The notes: generated by a model not told the origin, from the sequence alone. Shown: positions 33,348 through 42,839, numbered from the stretch's first letter. The stretch: 64,000 bases of DNA from Noviherbaspirillum autotrophicum (GCF_000818395.1 NZ_JWJG01000028.1:1490222-1554221), one strand, 5' to 3'. Made by a program: numbers and translations.

Positions 33348-34282
33348 AAAGACAGCTTCTGAGATATGCCGCGCTGTGCGGCTTTAGCCTGCTCCTGCCG
33401 CAGGCCGCGGCAAACGCAAAGGAATTCAGCTTCGCGGTCATTTCTCCGCCGGTCAAGGCAGCCATGACAGAAGGGATATTGAGCGAGGCGATCGATCAAG
33501 CCGACTCCGGCAATCTGGCTTTTATCGTCGCCAACGGCATCAAGGCCGCCGACGAACCTTGTACCGACAGCCTCTACAGCGACAGGAAAACATTGCTGCA
33601 AACTGCGCGAAAGGATCTGATCGTTTCGCTGGCGGCAAGCGATTGGGCGAAATGCATCGGCGAGAACGGCAGATCGTCGGCGGCCGCAAAGCTCAACCGG
33701 GTGCGCGAGCTGTTTTTCACGGATGAGTTTTTCTTTGACGGCGGCATCCCGGTCATTAGGCAATCCGCTACGGCAAAATTTCGAAGCTACGTGGAAAATG
33801 CGCGCTGGGAAATGGGCAATATCATGTTCGCGACCCTTAACCTGCCGAGCAATAACAACCACTACGTATTCGATGCAGGACGCAACAGCGAATTCGAAGA
33901 CAGGCTGATCGCCAATCGTGATTGGCTGCACCGCATTTACATCTATGCGATGCGCAAAAAACTGGCGGGAATTGTGTTGTTTTGCGACGGCAATCCGCTG
34001 TCTCCGCCGGCAAACAGCGCGGACAGTCCAGTCAGGCGCGACGGCTTTGTCGAGACGAGGCGCTATCTCATGAATCTTGCCGCAAAATTTCCTGGGAAAA
34101 TCCTGATCATCCACAATGCGGAAGACAGCCGTGCCTCCCTGCTGCCAGCCATTACCTGGCACCGCAACATGGGCGAACTGGCGCTCGCCCCGGGCTTGCT
34201 CAGGCTAACAGTCAAGTCGTCGTCACCCGCACTATTTGTCGTGATCAAGGAGCCGCCGCACGCGGCGAATCACCGCCAGTAG
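33344..34282 (+). CDS. Exported protein of unknown function
   Basis: A 312-residue protein with a clear signal peptide ([20 protein letters not shown], cleavage near AANA-KE). The mature part [12 protein letters not shown], with [19 protein letters not shown] near the end and a DGNPLSPP segment, gives the impression of a metallophosphoesterase-like alpha/beta fold, but no metal-binding motif is certain. It overlaps the mutS stop by four bases, so it is probably cotranscribed. The family is not recognised. Confidence 0.75.
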   Translation: MKRQLLRYAALCGFSLLLPQAAANAKEFSFAVISPPVKAAMTEGILSEAIDQADSGNLAFIVANGIKAADEPCTDSLYSDRKTLLQTARKDLIVSLAASDWAKCIGENGRSSAAAKLNRVRELFFTDEFFFDGGIPVIRQSATAKFRSYVENARWEMGNIMFATLNLPSNNNHYVFDAGRNSEFEDRLIANRDWLHRIYIYAMRKKLAGIVLFCDGNPLSPPANSADSPVRRDGFVETRRYLMNLAAKFPGKILIIHNAEDSRASLLPAITWHRNMGELALAPGLLRLTVKSSSPALFVVIKEPPHAANHRQ

Positions 34283-34370
34283 CCATGCCCACACCGGCTT
34301 TCGCGTGTAGTAATCGCTCAAGCCGTGTAATACCTGCACGGGCTAGTGGCAGGTCAGTACTGCAGATGTT

Positions 34371-34922
34371 TCACTGCAGCGGAACGCTGCGGAACTGGTC
34401 ACCCTCGTCATCGTCACCGAGATCATCTCCATGATGATGGCCGTGCTCGCCATGCACATGCTGATGCGCCACCTCCTCTTCGCTGGCATTACGCACACCC
34501 GCCACATTCAGAGAGAAGCGCAGCGCCATCCCGGCGAGTGGATGATTCCCGTCTAACACCACCTTGTCGTCCGCGATATCGGTGACAGTAAATATCAGCG
34601 ATTCTTCGCCTGCCTCTTCGCTGTCCGGCGTGCCTTCGAACTGCATGCCGATTTCCACTGGCTCCGGCAAGCGGTTGCGCGGCTCAATCTTGATCAAGTT
34701 CGGATCGTATTCGCCAAAGGCATCTTCCGGCTCGACCTGAATCGTTGTCTCGTAGCCGACATCCTGGCCGTCGAGCGCCTCTTCGATCTTGGGCAAGGTA
34801 TTTTCATATCCGCCGTGCAGATACACCATTGGATCACGGCTCTCCTCAATCAGATTGCCTTGAGCATCCGACAATTTGTAGTGAACCGTCACTACGGTAT
34901 TTTTGGCAATCTTCATTGACAT
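34371..34922 (-). CDS. slyD: FKBP-type peptidyl-prolyl isomerase, SlyD-like
   Basis: A 183-residue protein. MKIAKNTVVTVHYKLSDAQG (from residue 3) and VYLHGGYENTLPKIEEALDG are the FKBP strands; the IF (insert-in-flap) chaperone domain covers about residues 70-130 (EDAFGEYDP, ESLIFTVTDI), and NHPLAGMALRF returns to the FKBP core. The tail HQHVHGEHGHHHGDD is His-rich, as in nickel-binding SlyD proteins. It accelerates proline isomerisation and may deliver Ni to hydrogenases or urease. The first or third Met may be the start. Confidence 0.9.
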   Translation of the reverse strand: MSMKIAKNTVVTVHYKLSDAQGNLIEESRDPMVYLHGGYENTLPKIEEALDGQDVGYETTIQVEPEDAFGEYDPNLIKIEPRNRLPEPVEIGMQFEGTPDSEEAGEESLIFTVTDIADDKVVLDGNHPLAGMALRFSLNVAGVRNASEEEVAHQHVHGEHGHHHGDDLGDDDEGDQFRSVPLQ

Positions 34923-35001
34923 TCCTTTCAGTTAATATTGCCGCGATTATACTTGGCTGCCTCATTTCGCATCTTCGCTCAACCTGCAATAGCCGTGCCT
35001 A

Positions 35002-35007
35002 TATAAT
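35002..35007 (+). promoter_or_regulatory. Perfect -10 box directly before the roxA start
   Basis: TATAAT at 35002-35007 is followed by six bases and then the ATG at 35014. If transcription starts 7 bases after the -10, the mRNA begins at the start codon itself. No ribosome binding site is visible, which supports a leaderless transcript. The -35 is weak. Confidence 0.5.
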
Positions 35008-35013
35008 GCGCCC

Positions 35014-36135
35014 ATGAAAAAACTTACTCTACTCGGCGGAATCACGCCGCGTCAGTTCCTGAAGGAATACTGGCACAAGAAACCGCTGCTGATCCGGCAA
35101 GCGATTCCTGGCTTCAAGCCTGCCCTGTCGCGTGACCAGTTGTTCGAAATGGCACGACGCGATGATGTCGAATCGCGCTTGATCTGCCATTTTGGCAAGC
35201 AATGGCAGATGCAGCACGGACCGCAAGGCGAACTGCCAAGCCTCGACAAGAAAGGCTGGACCATGCTGGTCCAAGGCGTCAACCTGCATGACGACAAGGC
35301 GGATGCCTTGATGCAGCAGTTCCGCTTCATCCCCGATTCCCGCCTGGACGACTTGATGATCAGTTATGCGACCGATACCGGTGGCGTCGGGCCGCATTTC
35401 GATTCCTATGATGTATTCCTGCTTCAAGCGCACGGTCAGCGGCGCTGGCGCATCGGGCCGCAGAAAGATCTCACGCTCATCGAAGGCATGCCGCTGAAAA
35501 TCCTGAAGAATTTTCAACCGGAACAGGAATTCGTGCTGGAACCAGGCGACATGCTGTATCTGCCGCCCCATTATGCGCACGATGGCATTGCGGTGGGCGA
35601 ATGCATGACCTACTCCGTCGGCTTTCGCACCCCCTCTTATCAGGAGCTTGGCGAAGGTTTCCTGCAATTCATGACGGAATCAATTGAGTTGTCGGGCAGG
35701 TATGCCGATCCCGACTTGGAAATGACTAATCATCCGGCTGAAATCAGCCGCGCGATGCTTTCGCGCGTTGCAGCGGAACTGGAAAAAATTCGCTTCAGGG
35801 AAGAAGACATCGCCATCTTCCTGGGCGAGTATTTGTCGGAACCGAAGCCAACCGTGTTCTTTACGCCGCCCGCACGTCCGATGACGATGGAGCGCTTTAC
35901 TCAAGCCGCGTCCAAGCGTGGCATCGTGCTGTCGCGTAAGACCAGAATGTTGTATCGAGGTAAGCATCTGTTCATCAACGGGGAGTCGTTTATGGTCAGC
36001 CGCTCTGATAAGGCAGCGCTGACTGCATTAGCTGACGGTCGTCGACTGGACGGAGCGGAAATTCCACAAGTTTCTCCGGATGTGCTGGAGGCGCTATTTA
36101 CCTGGTATCGGGATGGCTGGCTCGAGCTTGCGTGA
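35014..36135 (+). CDS. roxA: Cupin/JmjC-like ribosomal protein oxygenase (RoxA/YcfD-like)
   Basis: A 373-residue protein with the JmjC-like 2-oxoglutarate/Fe(II) fold. GGVGPHFDSYDVFLLQAHG gives the H-x-D iron ligands, RRWRIG and DMLYLPPHYAHDG the distal His. ITPRQFLKEYWHKKPLLIR at the N-terminus and the C-terminal winged-helix-like region are typical of YcfD/RoxA, which hydroxylates an arginine in ribosomal protein L16. It stands alone, divergent from slyD. All iron ligands are present. Confidence 0.88.
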   Translation: MKKLTLLGGITPRQFLKEYWHKKPLLIRQAIPGFKPALSRDQLFEMARRDDVESRLICHFGKQWQMQHGPQGELPSLDKKGWTMLVQGVNLHDDKADALMQQFRFIPDSRLDDLMISYATDTGGVGPHFDSYDVFLLQAHGQRRWRIGPQKDLTLIEGMPLKILKNFQPEQEFVLEPGDMLYLPPHYAHDGIAVGECMTYSVGFRTPSYQELGEGFLQFMTESIELSGRYADPDLEMTNHPAEISRAMLSRVAAELEKIRFREEDIAIFLGEYLSEPKPTVFFTPPARPMTMERFTQAASKRGIVLSRKTRMLYRGKHLFINGESFMVSRSDKAALTALADGRRLDGAEIPQVSPDVLEALFTWYRDGWLELA

Positions 36136-36357
36136 TGACGCCAATGTCATGTTGTAAGCTTACAAATCACTTACCAAAAAGAAAAACCATCCTGTCTTGT
36201 TGCAAAAAAACACGATATAATTGCGAGTTAGGAAGTTTTCTCGTATCGCATCGCAGCAATCCTGCATGCATCAATCGACGAAAATACCTATAGAGCGATA
36301 ATTACCGGTAATTATTCATCGCATAATTTTTTGATAAAAAATCTTGAAGGAAAAATC
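36136..36357 (+). promoter_or_regulatory. Intergenic region with promoter for the Ala-rich lipoprotein
   Basis: This gap of 222 bases is AT-rich compared with its surroundings. A perfect TATAAT is at 36216-36221 with a weak -35 (TGTCTT, 36193-36198). The predicted leader of about 130 bases is long, and GAAGGA precedes the ATG at 36358. The stretch 36300-36345 contains ATTACCGGTAAT, a 12-bp palindrome at 36301-36312. Confidence 0.45.
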
Positions 36358-36627
36358 ATGAAAAAGACTCTGTTGATCGCTTCCCTGCTGGCTATTGCTC
36401 TGGCTGCTTGCGGCAAGAAAGAAGAAGCTGCTGCTCCGGCCGCTCCGGCTGAAGCTTCTGCTCCGGCTGCTGCTCCGGCTGCTTCCGCTGAAGCCGCTGC
36501 ACCGGCTGCTGCTCCGGCTGCTGACGCTGCTGCTGCTCCGGCTGCTTCCGCTGAAGCTGCTGCCGCTGCTCCGGCCGCTTCCGCTGAAGCTGCTCCGGCT
36601 GCTGCTAACGCTGCTGCATCCAAGTAA
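36358..36627 (+). CDS. Ala/Pro-rich small lipoprotein
   Basis: The start is ATG at 36358 with a GAAGGA ribosome binding site, giving 89 residues. MKKTLLIASLLAIALAACGK is a lipoprotein signal with lipobox LAAC (Cys19). The mature part consists almost only of A, P, S, E in repeats of the type APAASAEAA, a flexible low-complexity linker. Codons are strongly T-ended (GCT, CCG/GCT), unlike the GC-ended codons of neighbours, suggesting high expression or repeat expansion. A strong terminator follows. It is probably an abundant envelope lipoprotein; its function is unknown. Confidence 0.8.
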   Translation: MKKTLLIASLLAIALAACGKKEEAAAPAAPAEASAPAAAPAASAEAAAPAAAPAADAAAAPAASAEAAAAAPAASAEAAPAAANAAASK

Positions 36628-36644
36628 TCCAGGATTGCTTGCAC

Positions 36645-36674
36645 AAAAAGCCGGCCATTAGGCCGGCTTTTTTA
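36645..36674. terminator. Bidirectional terminator
   Basis: AAAAAGCCGGCC-ATTA-GGCCGGCTTTTTT is a nearly perfect hairpin with A- and T-runs on both sides, so it can end the lipoprotein transcript (plus) and also the MBL gene transcript (minus, ends 36712). Confidence 0.92.
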
Positions 36675-36711
36675 TTTTCCAGTCAAAAATCCCCCTCGCC
36701 TAAGCGTGTGC

Positions 36712-37485
36712 TCAGTCACCGGCACAAATCCAACCGAAGCCATCTTCCTGACAGGCAATCAATATTTCGATATCCCCAGCAGCGCCAGCCAGGGCAGCAT
36801 GGGCCAATTCCGGCATATTATTTTGCTTGCTTAAATGAGCGCCAACGATCGTCTTCAAGCGCGACTTGTCCAGCATCTGGAGAATGTGCGCCGTCGTATC
36901 GTTCGATAAATGGCCATAGGCGCCGCTGATGCGCTGCCGTAAGGATGGCGGATAGGTAGAATTTGCCAGCATTTCGCGGTCGTGATTACACTCCAGCACC
37001 AAGGCATCACACCCACCCAGCACCTCCACCAAATGCGGCGTCGAATGCCCTGCATCTGTCAAGACGCCAAGCCTCGCACTCCCGTCGCTGGCAACATACT
37101 GAACCGGCTCGCGCGCATCGTGCGGCACTGTATATGGCGTCAGTTCCAGGTCGTCAATGACAAGACGTTCGCCATCACGGCAAAAATTGAAGGTAACATC
37201 GTCGCAATGCTTTTGCACCGCCTGATAGGTGCCGTAACTGAGCCAGACGGGAATGCGATGGCGGCGCGCAAACTTGAATACGCCACCGACGTGATCCTGA
37301 TGTTCATGGGTGACGACGATGCCTGCCAGATCGGATGGGCTCGTACCGAGCCGTTGCAGGCGCCGTTCAGTCTCTCGGATGGGAAATCCGCAGTCAAGCA
37401 TGACCGTGGTGCGTGTCGTACCTGACGCAGTGGAAATCAGCAGCGAGTTCCCTTCGCTGCCGCTTCCTAAACTAGCAAACTTCAA
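36712..37485 (-). CDS. MBL-fold hydrolase (YycJ/WalJ-like)
   Basis: A 257-residue metallo-beta-lactamase-fold protein. MKFASLGSGSEGNSLLI at the N-terminus, the metal site THEHQDH (about residues 58-66), D for the metal bridge in TDAGHST and a C-terminal GAHLSKQNN are the YycJ/ExoA-type nuclease pattern. YycJ is a 5' exonuclease implicated in mismatch repair. In betaproteobacteria it usually follows bamC, as here. Confidence 0.85.
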   Translation of the reverse strand: MKFASLGSGSEGNSLLISTASGTTRTTVMLDCGFPIRETERRLQRLGTSPSDLAGIVVTHEHQDHVGGVFKFARRHRIPVWLSYGTYQAVQKHCDDVTFNFCRDGERLVIDDLELTPYTVPHDAREPVQYVASDGSARLGVLTDAGHSTPHLVEVLGGCDALVLECNHDREMLANSTYPPSLRQRISGAYGHLSNDTTAHILQMLDKSRLKTIVGAHLSKQNNMPELAHAALAGAAGDIEILIACQEDGFGWICAGD

Positions 37486-37497
37486 TAATGCGCTTTG

Positions 37498-38646
37498 TTA
37501 CTTCAGTTGTTCGTTTAACAGGGACAGGATTTTGTCCGCAGTGGATGATCTGTCCGGCTGCCCTTCGTTGTTCAAGACTGCGACCTGGCTGACCGTGCCG
37601 CTGCCCTTGACCGAGACGCGATAGCGCTGCGCCTTGGCCTTGTCATCCGAACTGGATGAGAATAATTTGGAAAGGAAACCCTTCTCGGACTTGCCATCCT
37701 GTGCAGGATCGACGTACCGGACGAAGTACAGCCCCTGTGTGCGGTCGCGGTCTTCCACGGTAAAGCCGACGCGATCCAGCGCCAAGCCAACCCGGCGCCA
37801 TGCGCGGTCGAAGCCTTCGTCAACCTGGACGTATCCGCCATTGCCCTCTTTGACCAGCTTTGCGCGCAGCGGTTGCTCCGGCGCCTTCTCCACGCTCATC
37901 TTGGCGCGCGTGGTGTCGGTGCCGAGACGGGCCATCAGGCGCGACAGGAATTCTGCTTCCAGCTCCGGATCCGACGGGCGCGGCGTCCACATCGTACTAT
38001 CTTTCTGCTGGCCGACCAGCACTTCCTGCATGCCGCGATGGCTGATATAGATTTCAGTTCCGCCATCCGCCGTGCGCTCCAAGCGAGTACGGAACTTGTC
38101 GCGTTCGCCAGTGGAGTACAGCGAATCGAGTGCCTTGCCGAGGGTTTCGCGAAGTATGCCCTGAGGGATCTTGGCGCGATTTTCAGCCCAGTCGGTTTCC
38201 ATCACGCCGGCTTGCGGTTTTTCCACGTTGATCAGAAAACCGGAGTCCTGCCAGAAATCCTTAATCTGCGGCCACACCGCCTCCGGCGGCTGCTTGACTA
38301 CCAGCCAACGCTGATTGCCGGCACGTTCGATATGCATGTCCTGCACATTGTTCTGCGCCACGGTGGTGGCCGCCGTAGTGGCTGCCGGGCTTGCGGCCTG
38401 TTGCTGCGAATAGGTGGAAGCCGTAGCAGTTCCGCGGTTTGCTTCCGGGATCGCATAACGATTTTCGCGCTGCAACTGCGTCAGATCAGGAGGCACTTCC
38501 AGCGTCGGAGCCTTGCCAGCGCTCTTGTAATCGACCTTGCCCGGCTCCAGCACCGAGTCGATTGAGCCGCAACCGGCCAAGCCGGCGAGCGCCAGCGCAT
38601 AGATGAGCCCGCGTTGAGTCAGGCGAGAGTTCTTGCAAATAGTCAT
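37498..38646 (-). CDS. bamC: Outer membrane assembly lipoprotein BamC
   Basis: A 382-residue lipoprotein (GLIYALALAGLAGCGSIDSV, lipobox LAGC). The unstructured N-terminal part (about 27-100) includes YKSAGKAPTLEVPPDLTQ, the BamC signature that binds BamD. Two helix-grip domains follow (from about residues 110 and 265). It belongs to the Bam complex inserting outer-membrane proteins. It lies directly downstream of dapA, the order also seen in E. coli (dapA-bamC). Confidence 0.93.
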   Translation of the reverse strand: MTICKNSRLTQRGLIYALALAGLAGCGSIDSVLEPGKVDYKSAGKAPTLEVPPDLTQLQRENRYAIPEANRGTATASTYSQQQAASPAATTAATTVAQNNVQDMHIERAGNQRWLVVKQPPEAVWPQIKDFWQDSGFLINVEKPQAGVMETDWAENRAKIPQGILRETLGKALDSLYSTGERDKFRTRLERTADGGTEIYISHRGMQEVLVGQQKDSTMWTPRPSDPELEAEFLSRLMARLGTDTTRAKMSVEKAPEQPLRAKLVKEGNGGYVQVDEGFDRAWRRVGLALDRVGFTVEDRDRTQGLYFVRYVDPAQDGKSEKGFLSKLFSSSSDDKAKAQRYRVSVKGSGTVSQVAVLNNEGQPDRSSTADKILSLLNEQLK

Positions 38647-38700
38647 GTCGATGCTGAAAGAGGTAAGGCTTTGTCTTGCCGTGTAGTTTCCGTGCGGCGC

Positions 38701-39579
38701 TTATTGTAATACACCGGATTCGCGCAGCGCGGTGCGCACCGTCTCGTGCATAGTCGCGTTCAGCGGAACCAGCGGCAGGCGGATACCCGAAGGAATCAGC
38801 CCCATTTCAGCCAGAGCCCACTTGACCGGTACCGGATTCGGTTCGACAAACAGCTTGTTATGCAGCGGCAGCAGCTTGTTGTTGATGGCGATAGCCTCTT
38901 CAATCTTACCTGCCATGGCGGCGGCGCAAAGAAGATGCATTTCGCGCGGCGCGACGTTGGCGGTCACCGAGATATTGCCCTTGGCGCCGCAGAACATGAG
39001 TGCCATCGCCGTCGGATCATCACCGGAATAGACTGCGAACGACTTCGAAGCGAGACGAAGCAATTCGGTGCCGCGCGCGATATTGCCGGTCGCATCCTTG
39101 ACGCCGATGATGCCGGGAATTTGCGCCAGGCGCAGAATCGTGTCGTTGGACATATCGGCCACGGTACGGCCCGGCACGTTGTACAGGATGACCGGCAGGT
39201 CGACCGCTTCGGCGATCTTCCGGAAATGCTGGTACATGCCTTCCTGCGTCGGCCGATTATAGTAAGGCACGACCTGCAGGGATGCATCCGCACCGACGTT
39301 CTTCGCATGGCGCGTCAGTTCGATGGCTTCGGCGGTCGAATTGCCGCCAGTGCCGGCAATGATTGGGATGCGCTTGGCAGTATGTTCGACGGCGACCTTG
39401 ATCAATTCGCAATGCTCTTCGACCGACACTGTCGGTGATTCGCCGGTCGTGCCGACGATGACGATGGCATCCGTGCCTTCGGCAATGTGCCAGTCGATCA
39501 GTTTGCGCAGGCCCGGCAGATCGAGGCTGCCGTCCGGGTGCATGGGAGTGACGATTGCAACTATGCTTCCCTGGATCAT
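38701..39579 (-). CDS. dapA: 4-hydroxy-tetrahydrodipicolinate synthase
   Basis: The start is ATG at 39579 ([20 protein letters not shown]), giving 292 residues, normal length; a longer reading is not supported. [10 protein letters not shown] is the pyruvate-binding site, Tyr in [13 protein letters not shown] and Lys in GVKDATGNI are the catalytic residues. It condenses pyruvate and aspartate semialdehyde in lysine and peptidoglycan precursor synthesis. It precedes bamC on the same strand. Confidence 0.97.
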   Translation of the reverse strand: MIQGSIVAIVTPMHPDGSLDLPGLRKLIDWHIAEGTDAIVIVGTTGESPTVSVEEHCELIKVAVEHTAKRIPIIAGTGGNSTAEAIELTRHAKNVGADASLQVVPYYNRPTQEGMYQHFRKIAEAVDLPVILYNVPGRTVADMSNDTILRLAQIPGIIGVKDATGNIARGTELLRLASKSFAVYSGDDPTAMALMFCGAKGNISVTANVAPREMHLLCAAAMAGKIEEAIAINNKLLPLHNKLFVEPNPVPVKWALAEMGLIPSGIRLPLVPLNATMHETVRTALRESGVLQ

Positions 39580-39656
39580 GATGATGTTATTGCGTAAAGA
39601 GAGAAAGAGATGATTGTAGCGGATCGCCTGCTCCCGTGGGGCAATCCCACCCGATT

Positions 39657-40235
39657 TCAAGTCAGGCGCAGGGAAGGTCCAGCGGCGGCACTGGCGCCCT
39701 TGACCACGCAAATGCGTTGCACCATCGCCGGTTTGGGCTCGTCTATGTAGCCATCCTCGAAGGCAAGCACGTGCGGTTTGACGCCACCTGTGCAGACCAG
39801 ATCGAGCAATTCACCCGTCTTCAGCAAAAAGCGCGGGCTGGATGGCTTGCCGAACCGTTCATTCCCCATGGCGAACGTTTCGTAGATCAGCACGCCGCCG
39901 GGAGCAAGGCTATCCAGGATGTGCGGGAAAAGCGGGCGATGCAGGTAATTGGTGACAACGATGCCGGCAAAGCGATCGGCGCCGAACGGCCAAACGGACT
40001 GCGGAGCCTCCTCATCCTCGAGATCGGCGCGCACGGTGGCAATGCCCGGGCCTGCGGCCTGGGCCAGTGCCTCGGCGTCGCGATCGACGGCCATCACGGG
40101 ATGTCCAAGCGATGCCAGCAGGCGAGCGTGGCGCCCCGCTCCGCATGCTAGGTCCAGCACTTCGCCAGCCGGGATCAACGGGGCAAAGCGAACAACCCAT
40201 GCCGAGGGCTGCCCAATTACAAAATTGCCTGTCAC
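39657..40235 (-). CDS. Class I SAM-dependent methyltransferase
   Basis: A 192-residue protein with motif [20 protein letters not shown] (residues 26-44) and acidic loop VDRD. The [13 protein letters not shown] and [19 protein letters not shown] region is typical of small tellurite-resistance/TehB-like and UbiE-like methyltransferases. The substrate is unknown. It lies between trpS and dapA, four bases from the trpS stop region. Confidence 0.85.
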   Translation of the reverse strand: MTGNFVIGQPSAWVVRFAPLIPAGEVLDLACGAGRHARLLASLGHPVMAVDRDAEALAQAAGPGIATVRADLEDEEAPQSVWPFGADRFAGIVVTNYLHRPLFPHILDSLAPGGVLIYETFAMGNERFGKPSSPRFLLKTGELLDLVCTGGVKPHVLAFEDGYIDEPKPAMVQRICVVKGASAAAGPSLRLT

Positions 40236-40238
40236 AGA

Positions 40239-41441
40239 CTAGCTGTAGCTCAGGCCCATCGCCTCGCGCACGTCGCGCATGGTGTCCTGCGCCAGCTTGC
40301 GCGCCTTGTCGCAGCCGTCGGCGACGATGGCGCGCACCAGTGAGGGATCGTCGATATATTTTTGCGCGCGCTCGCGCATCGGTTCCTGCTCCTTCAGGAC
40401 GGCATCGATCACCGGCTGCTTGCATTCGAGGCAGCCGATGCCAGCCGACCTGCAGCCCTTCAATACCCAATCCTTGGTGTCGTTATCGGAATACACCTGA
40501 TGCAGTTGCCAGACCGGGCACTTCTCCGGCTCGCCCGGATCGGTGCGGCGCACGCGCGCCGGGTCCGTCGGCATGGTGCGGACCTTCTTGACGACGGAGT
40601 CCTTGTCTTCGCGCAGCGCGATCGCATTGCCGTAGCTCTTGGACATTTTTTGACCGTCGAGCCCGGGCAGCCTGGACGCCTCGGTGAGTCGCGCCTGCGG
40701 CTCGACCAGGATCAGCTTGCGGCTGCCTTCGAGATAGCCGAACAAGCGTTCGCGGTCGATCATCGACAGGTTCTGTGCCTCGTCGAGCATGGCCTTGGCC
40801 TGTTCCAGCGCGTCTTCCTTGCCCTGCTCCTGGTATTCGGTGCGCAGCTCGTTGTAGATCTTGGCGCGTTTGCTGCCGAGCTTCTTGACTGCTTCCTTGG
40901 CCTTTTCCTCGAAACCCTTTTCCTTGCCGTACAAGTGGTTAAAGCGGCGTGCGATTTCGCGCATCATCTCGATGTGCGGAATCTGGTCTTCGCCCACCGG
41001 CACCAGGCTGGCACGGTAGATCAGGACGTCGGCGGCCTGCAGCAGCGGATAGCCAAGGAAACCGTAGGTGGCGAGGTCGCGGTCGGCCAGCTTTTCCTGC
41101 TGGTCCTTGTAGGTCGGCACGCGCTCGAGCCAGCCGAGCGGCGTCGCCATAGACAGCAACAGATGCAGTTCGGCGTGCTCCGGTACTTTCGACTGGATGA
41201 ACAGCGTCGCCTGCGACGGATCGACGCCGGCCGCCAGCCAGTCGATCACCATGTCCCAGGTATTGCCTTCGATCGCGCTGGGATCGTCATAGTGGGTCGT
41301 CAATGCATGCCAGTCAGCGACGAAAAACAGGCAAGGCAATTCGGATTGCATCTTGATCCAGTTTTTAAGGGCACCGTGATAATGGCCAAGGTGCAGCGCT
41401 CCAGTCGGACGCATGCCGGAAACAACGCGATCGGGATACAT
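40239..41441 (-). CDS. trpS: Tryptophanyl-tRNA synthetase, long type
   Basis: A 400-residue class I synthetase. The HIGH equivalent is GALHLGHYHGAL (about residues 14-25) and the KMSKS loop is GLDGQKMSKSYGNA (about 260-273). It is about 65 residues longer than E. coli TrpS because of a charged insert near residues 175-240 (FEEKAKEAVKKLGSKRAKIY onwards), characteristic of a subgroup common in beta-proteobacteria. It charges tRNA-Trp. It is seven bases upstream of the methyltransferase. Confidence 0.95.
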   Translation of the reverse strand: MYPDRVVSGMRPTGALHLGHYHGALKNWIKMQSELPCLFFVADWHALTTHYDDPSAIEGNTWDMVIDWLAAGVDPSQATLFIQSKVPEHAELHLLLSMATPLGWLERVPTYKDQQEKLADRDLATYGFLGYPLLQAADVLIYRASLVPVGEDQIPHIEMMREIARRFNHLYGKEKGFEEKAKEAVKKLGSKRAKIYNELRTEYQEQGKEDALEQAKAMLDEAQNLSMIDRERLFGYLEGSRKLILVEPQARLTEASRLPGLDGQKMSKSYGNAIALREDKDSVVKKVRTMPTDPARVRRTDPGEPEKCPVWQLHQVYSDNDTKDWVLKGCRSAGIGCLECKQPVIDAVLKEQEPMRERAQKYIDDPSLVRAIVADGCDKARKLAQDTMRDVREAMGLSYS

Positions 41442-41447
41442 GATTGG

Positions 41448-42104
41448 TCAGGTCAAAAGAATTTTGAGAGGGGAAACGAGAAGCGAAAGCAGCAGTTCGG
41501 CCACCGCTCTCACCGGAACCATCCACAGGGACAGGATATTGAAATACACCAGCGCCAGTACGATGAAAAAACCGTAAGGCTCGATCTGTGCGAACTTGTA
41601 AGCGTACTTGTGCGGCAATATGCTCGTCAGCACACGGCCGCCATCGAGCGGCGGCAGCGGGAACAGGTTAAATGCCAGCAGAATCAGATTGATGTAGACA
41701 CCGCCCCTGGCCATCTCGGTGAAGAATGCCTCGTCGACATGCATGGCTTGCAGCAGTATGAAGAAAATCAGCCACAACAGCGCCATGACAAAATTTGCGG
41801 CCGGCCCGGCCAGCGCCACCCATGCCATATCGCGCTTGGGCTTGCGAAGCTTGCCGAAATCGATGGGAACCGGCTTGGCGTAACCGAGCAGCACCGGGCT
41901 GCCAACGAAAAACAGCACGGCGGGAATGATGATCGTGCCGACAAGGTCGATATGCTTGACCGGGTTCAGGCTCATGCGCCCCTGCAGGTAAGCCGTTGCG
42001 TCCCCGAAGTATTTGGCGGCGTAGGCATGCGCGGCTTCGTGCAGCGTGATTGCGAACAGCACCGGCAGCGCAAACACTGCAATCTTTTGAATAAGTTGAT
42101 CCAT
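41448..42104 (-). CDS. Site-2 protease family membrane protein (M50)
   Basis: A 218-residue membrane protein. The zinc motif HEAAH is at residues 22-26 in TLHEAAHAYAAKYFGD, and the third ligand is in NLFPLPPLDGGRVL. There are about four to five hydrophobic segments. It belongs to the short bacterial M50 group without PDZ domain; its substrate is unknown. It is cotranscribed with trpS, as in many betaproteobacteria. Confidence 0.88.
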   Translation of the reverse strand: MDQLIQKIAVFALPVLFAITLHEAAHAYAAKYFGDATAYLQGRMSLNPVKHIDLVGTIIIPAVLFFVGSPVLLGYAKPVPIDFGKLRKPKRDMAWVALAGPAANFVMALLWLIFFILLQAMHVDEAFFTEMARGGVYINLILLAFNLFPLPPLDGGRVLTSILPHKYAYKFAQIEPYGFFIVLALVYFNILSLWMVPVRAVAELLLSLLVSPLKILLT

Positions 42105-42164
42105 GAGGCGGATTCTATCAGAGGGACAGGGCCAGCCCCGTCGTTGCGGGCAGCCCGCCGGATG

Positions 42165-42788
42165 TCATAGGCCGAACAGGCTGGCGTCGCCACGGCCCTG
42201 CCGCAGCAATACAGGCTCGTCGCCGGTCAGGTCGATGACGGTTGTCGGCTCGAGGCTGCAAGCGCCGCCGTCGATTGTCAATTCGATCTGGCGGCCGATC
42301 CGGTCATTCACCTCTTCCGGGTCGGTCAGCGGCTCGCTTTCATCGGGCAGGATCAGCGTCGTGCCAAGCAACGGCTGCCCCAGCTCTTCCAGCAGTGCGC
42401 ATGCGATCTGGTTTTCCGGCACCCTCAGGCCGATGGTCTTGCGCGACGGATGGCTCAGGCGGCGCGGCACTTCCTTGGTCGCTTCCAGGATGAAGGTGTA
42501 AGGTCCGGGCGTGGCGGCCTTGAGCAGGCGGTACTGGCTATTGTCGACTTTCGCGTACTGCGCGATTTCGGAAAGGTCCCGGCACAGCAAGGTGAGATGG
42601 TGCTTTTCATCGACACCGCGGATGCGCCGCAAGCGTTCCACCGCCCCCTTATCGTCCAGGTGGCAGACCAGCGCAAAGCAGGAATCCGTCGGCAGCGCGA
42701 CGATGCCGCCTGCGTGGATAATTTGCGCTGCCTGGCGGATCAGCCGCAGCTGCGGGTTATCGGGATGAATATGAAAAATTTGGCTCAT
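42165..42788 (-). CDS. yciO: Sua5/YciO/YrdC family protein
   Basis: A 207-residue protein. The conserved GGIVALPTDSCFALVCHLDD with KxR motifs (RLRRIRG, HHLTLLCRDLSEIAQYA) and PGPYTFIL are the YrdC-like fold. Length and context (rnm, yciO, site-2 protease, trpS) fit YciO rather than the essential TsaC/TsaC2. YrdC proteins make threonylcarbamoyl-AMP for tRNA; YciO has weak or different activity. Confidence 0.87.
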   Translation of the reverse strand: MSQIFHIHPDNPQLRLIRQAAQIIHAGGIVALPTDSCFALVCHLDDKGAVERLRRIRGVDEKHHLTLLCRDLSEIAQYAKVDNSQYRLLKAATPGPYTFILEATKEVPRRLSHPSRKTIGLRVPENQIACALLEELGQPLLGTTLILPDESEPLTDPEEVNDRIGRQIELTIDGGACSLEPTTVIDLTGDEPVLLRQGRGDASLFGL

Positions 42789-42819
42789 AAAAACAGAACG
42801 GCGGTAGTCCTACCGCCGT
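42789..42819 (-). terminator. Terminator after htpX
   Basis: On the minus strand, a perfect 9-bp stem ACGGCGGTA / TACCGCCGT with a 4-base loop is followed by TCTGTTTTT. It separates htpX from the yciO gene, so htpX is an independent unit inserted into the otherwise conserved cluster. Confidence 0.82.
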
Positions 42820-42839
42820 CGCAAAAATAGATCGGTTAC

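Noticed and set aside
36312-36644. Ala-rich minus-strand frame opposite the lipoprotein
   Set aside because: GCN repeats read as Ala or Ser on both strands; only the plus frame has signal peptide, lipobox and terminator.
40362-42170. 602-codon plus-strand open frame opposite trpS and the site-2 protease
   Set aside because: Spans two real genes and their gap; no recognisable motif.
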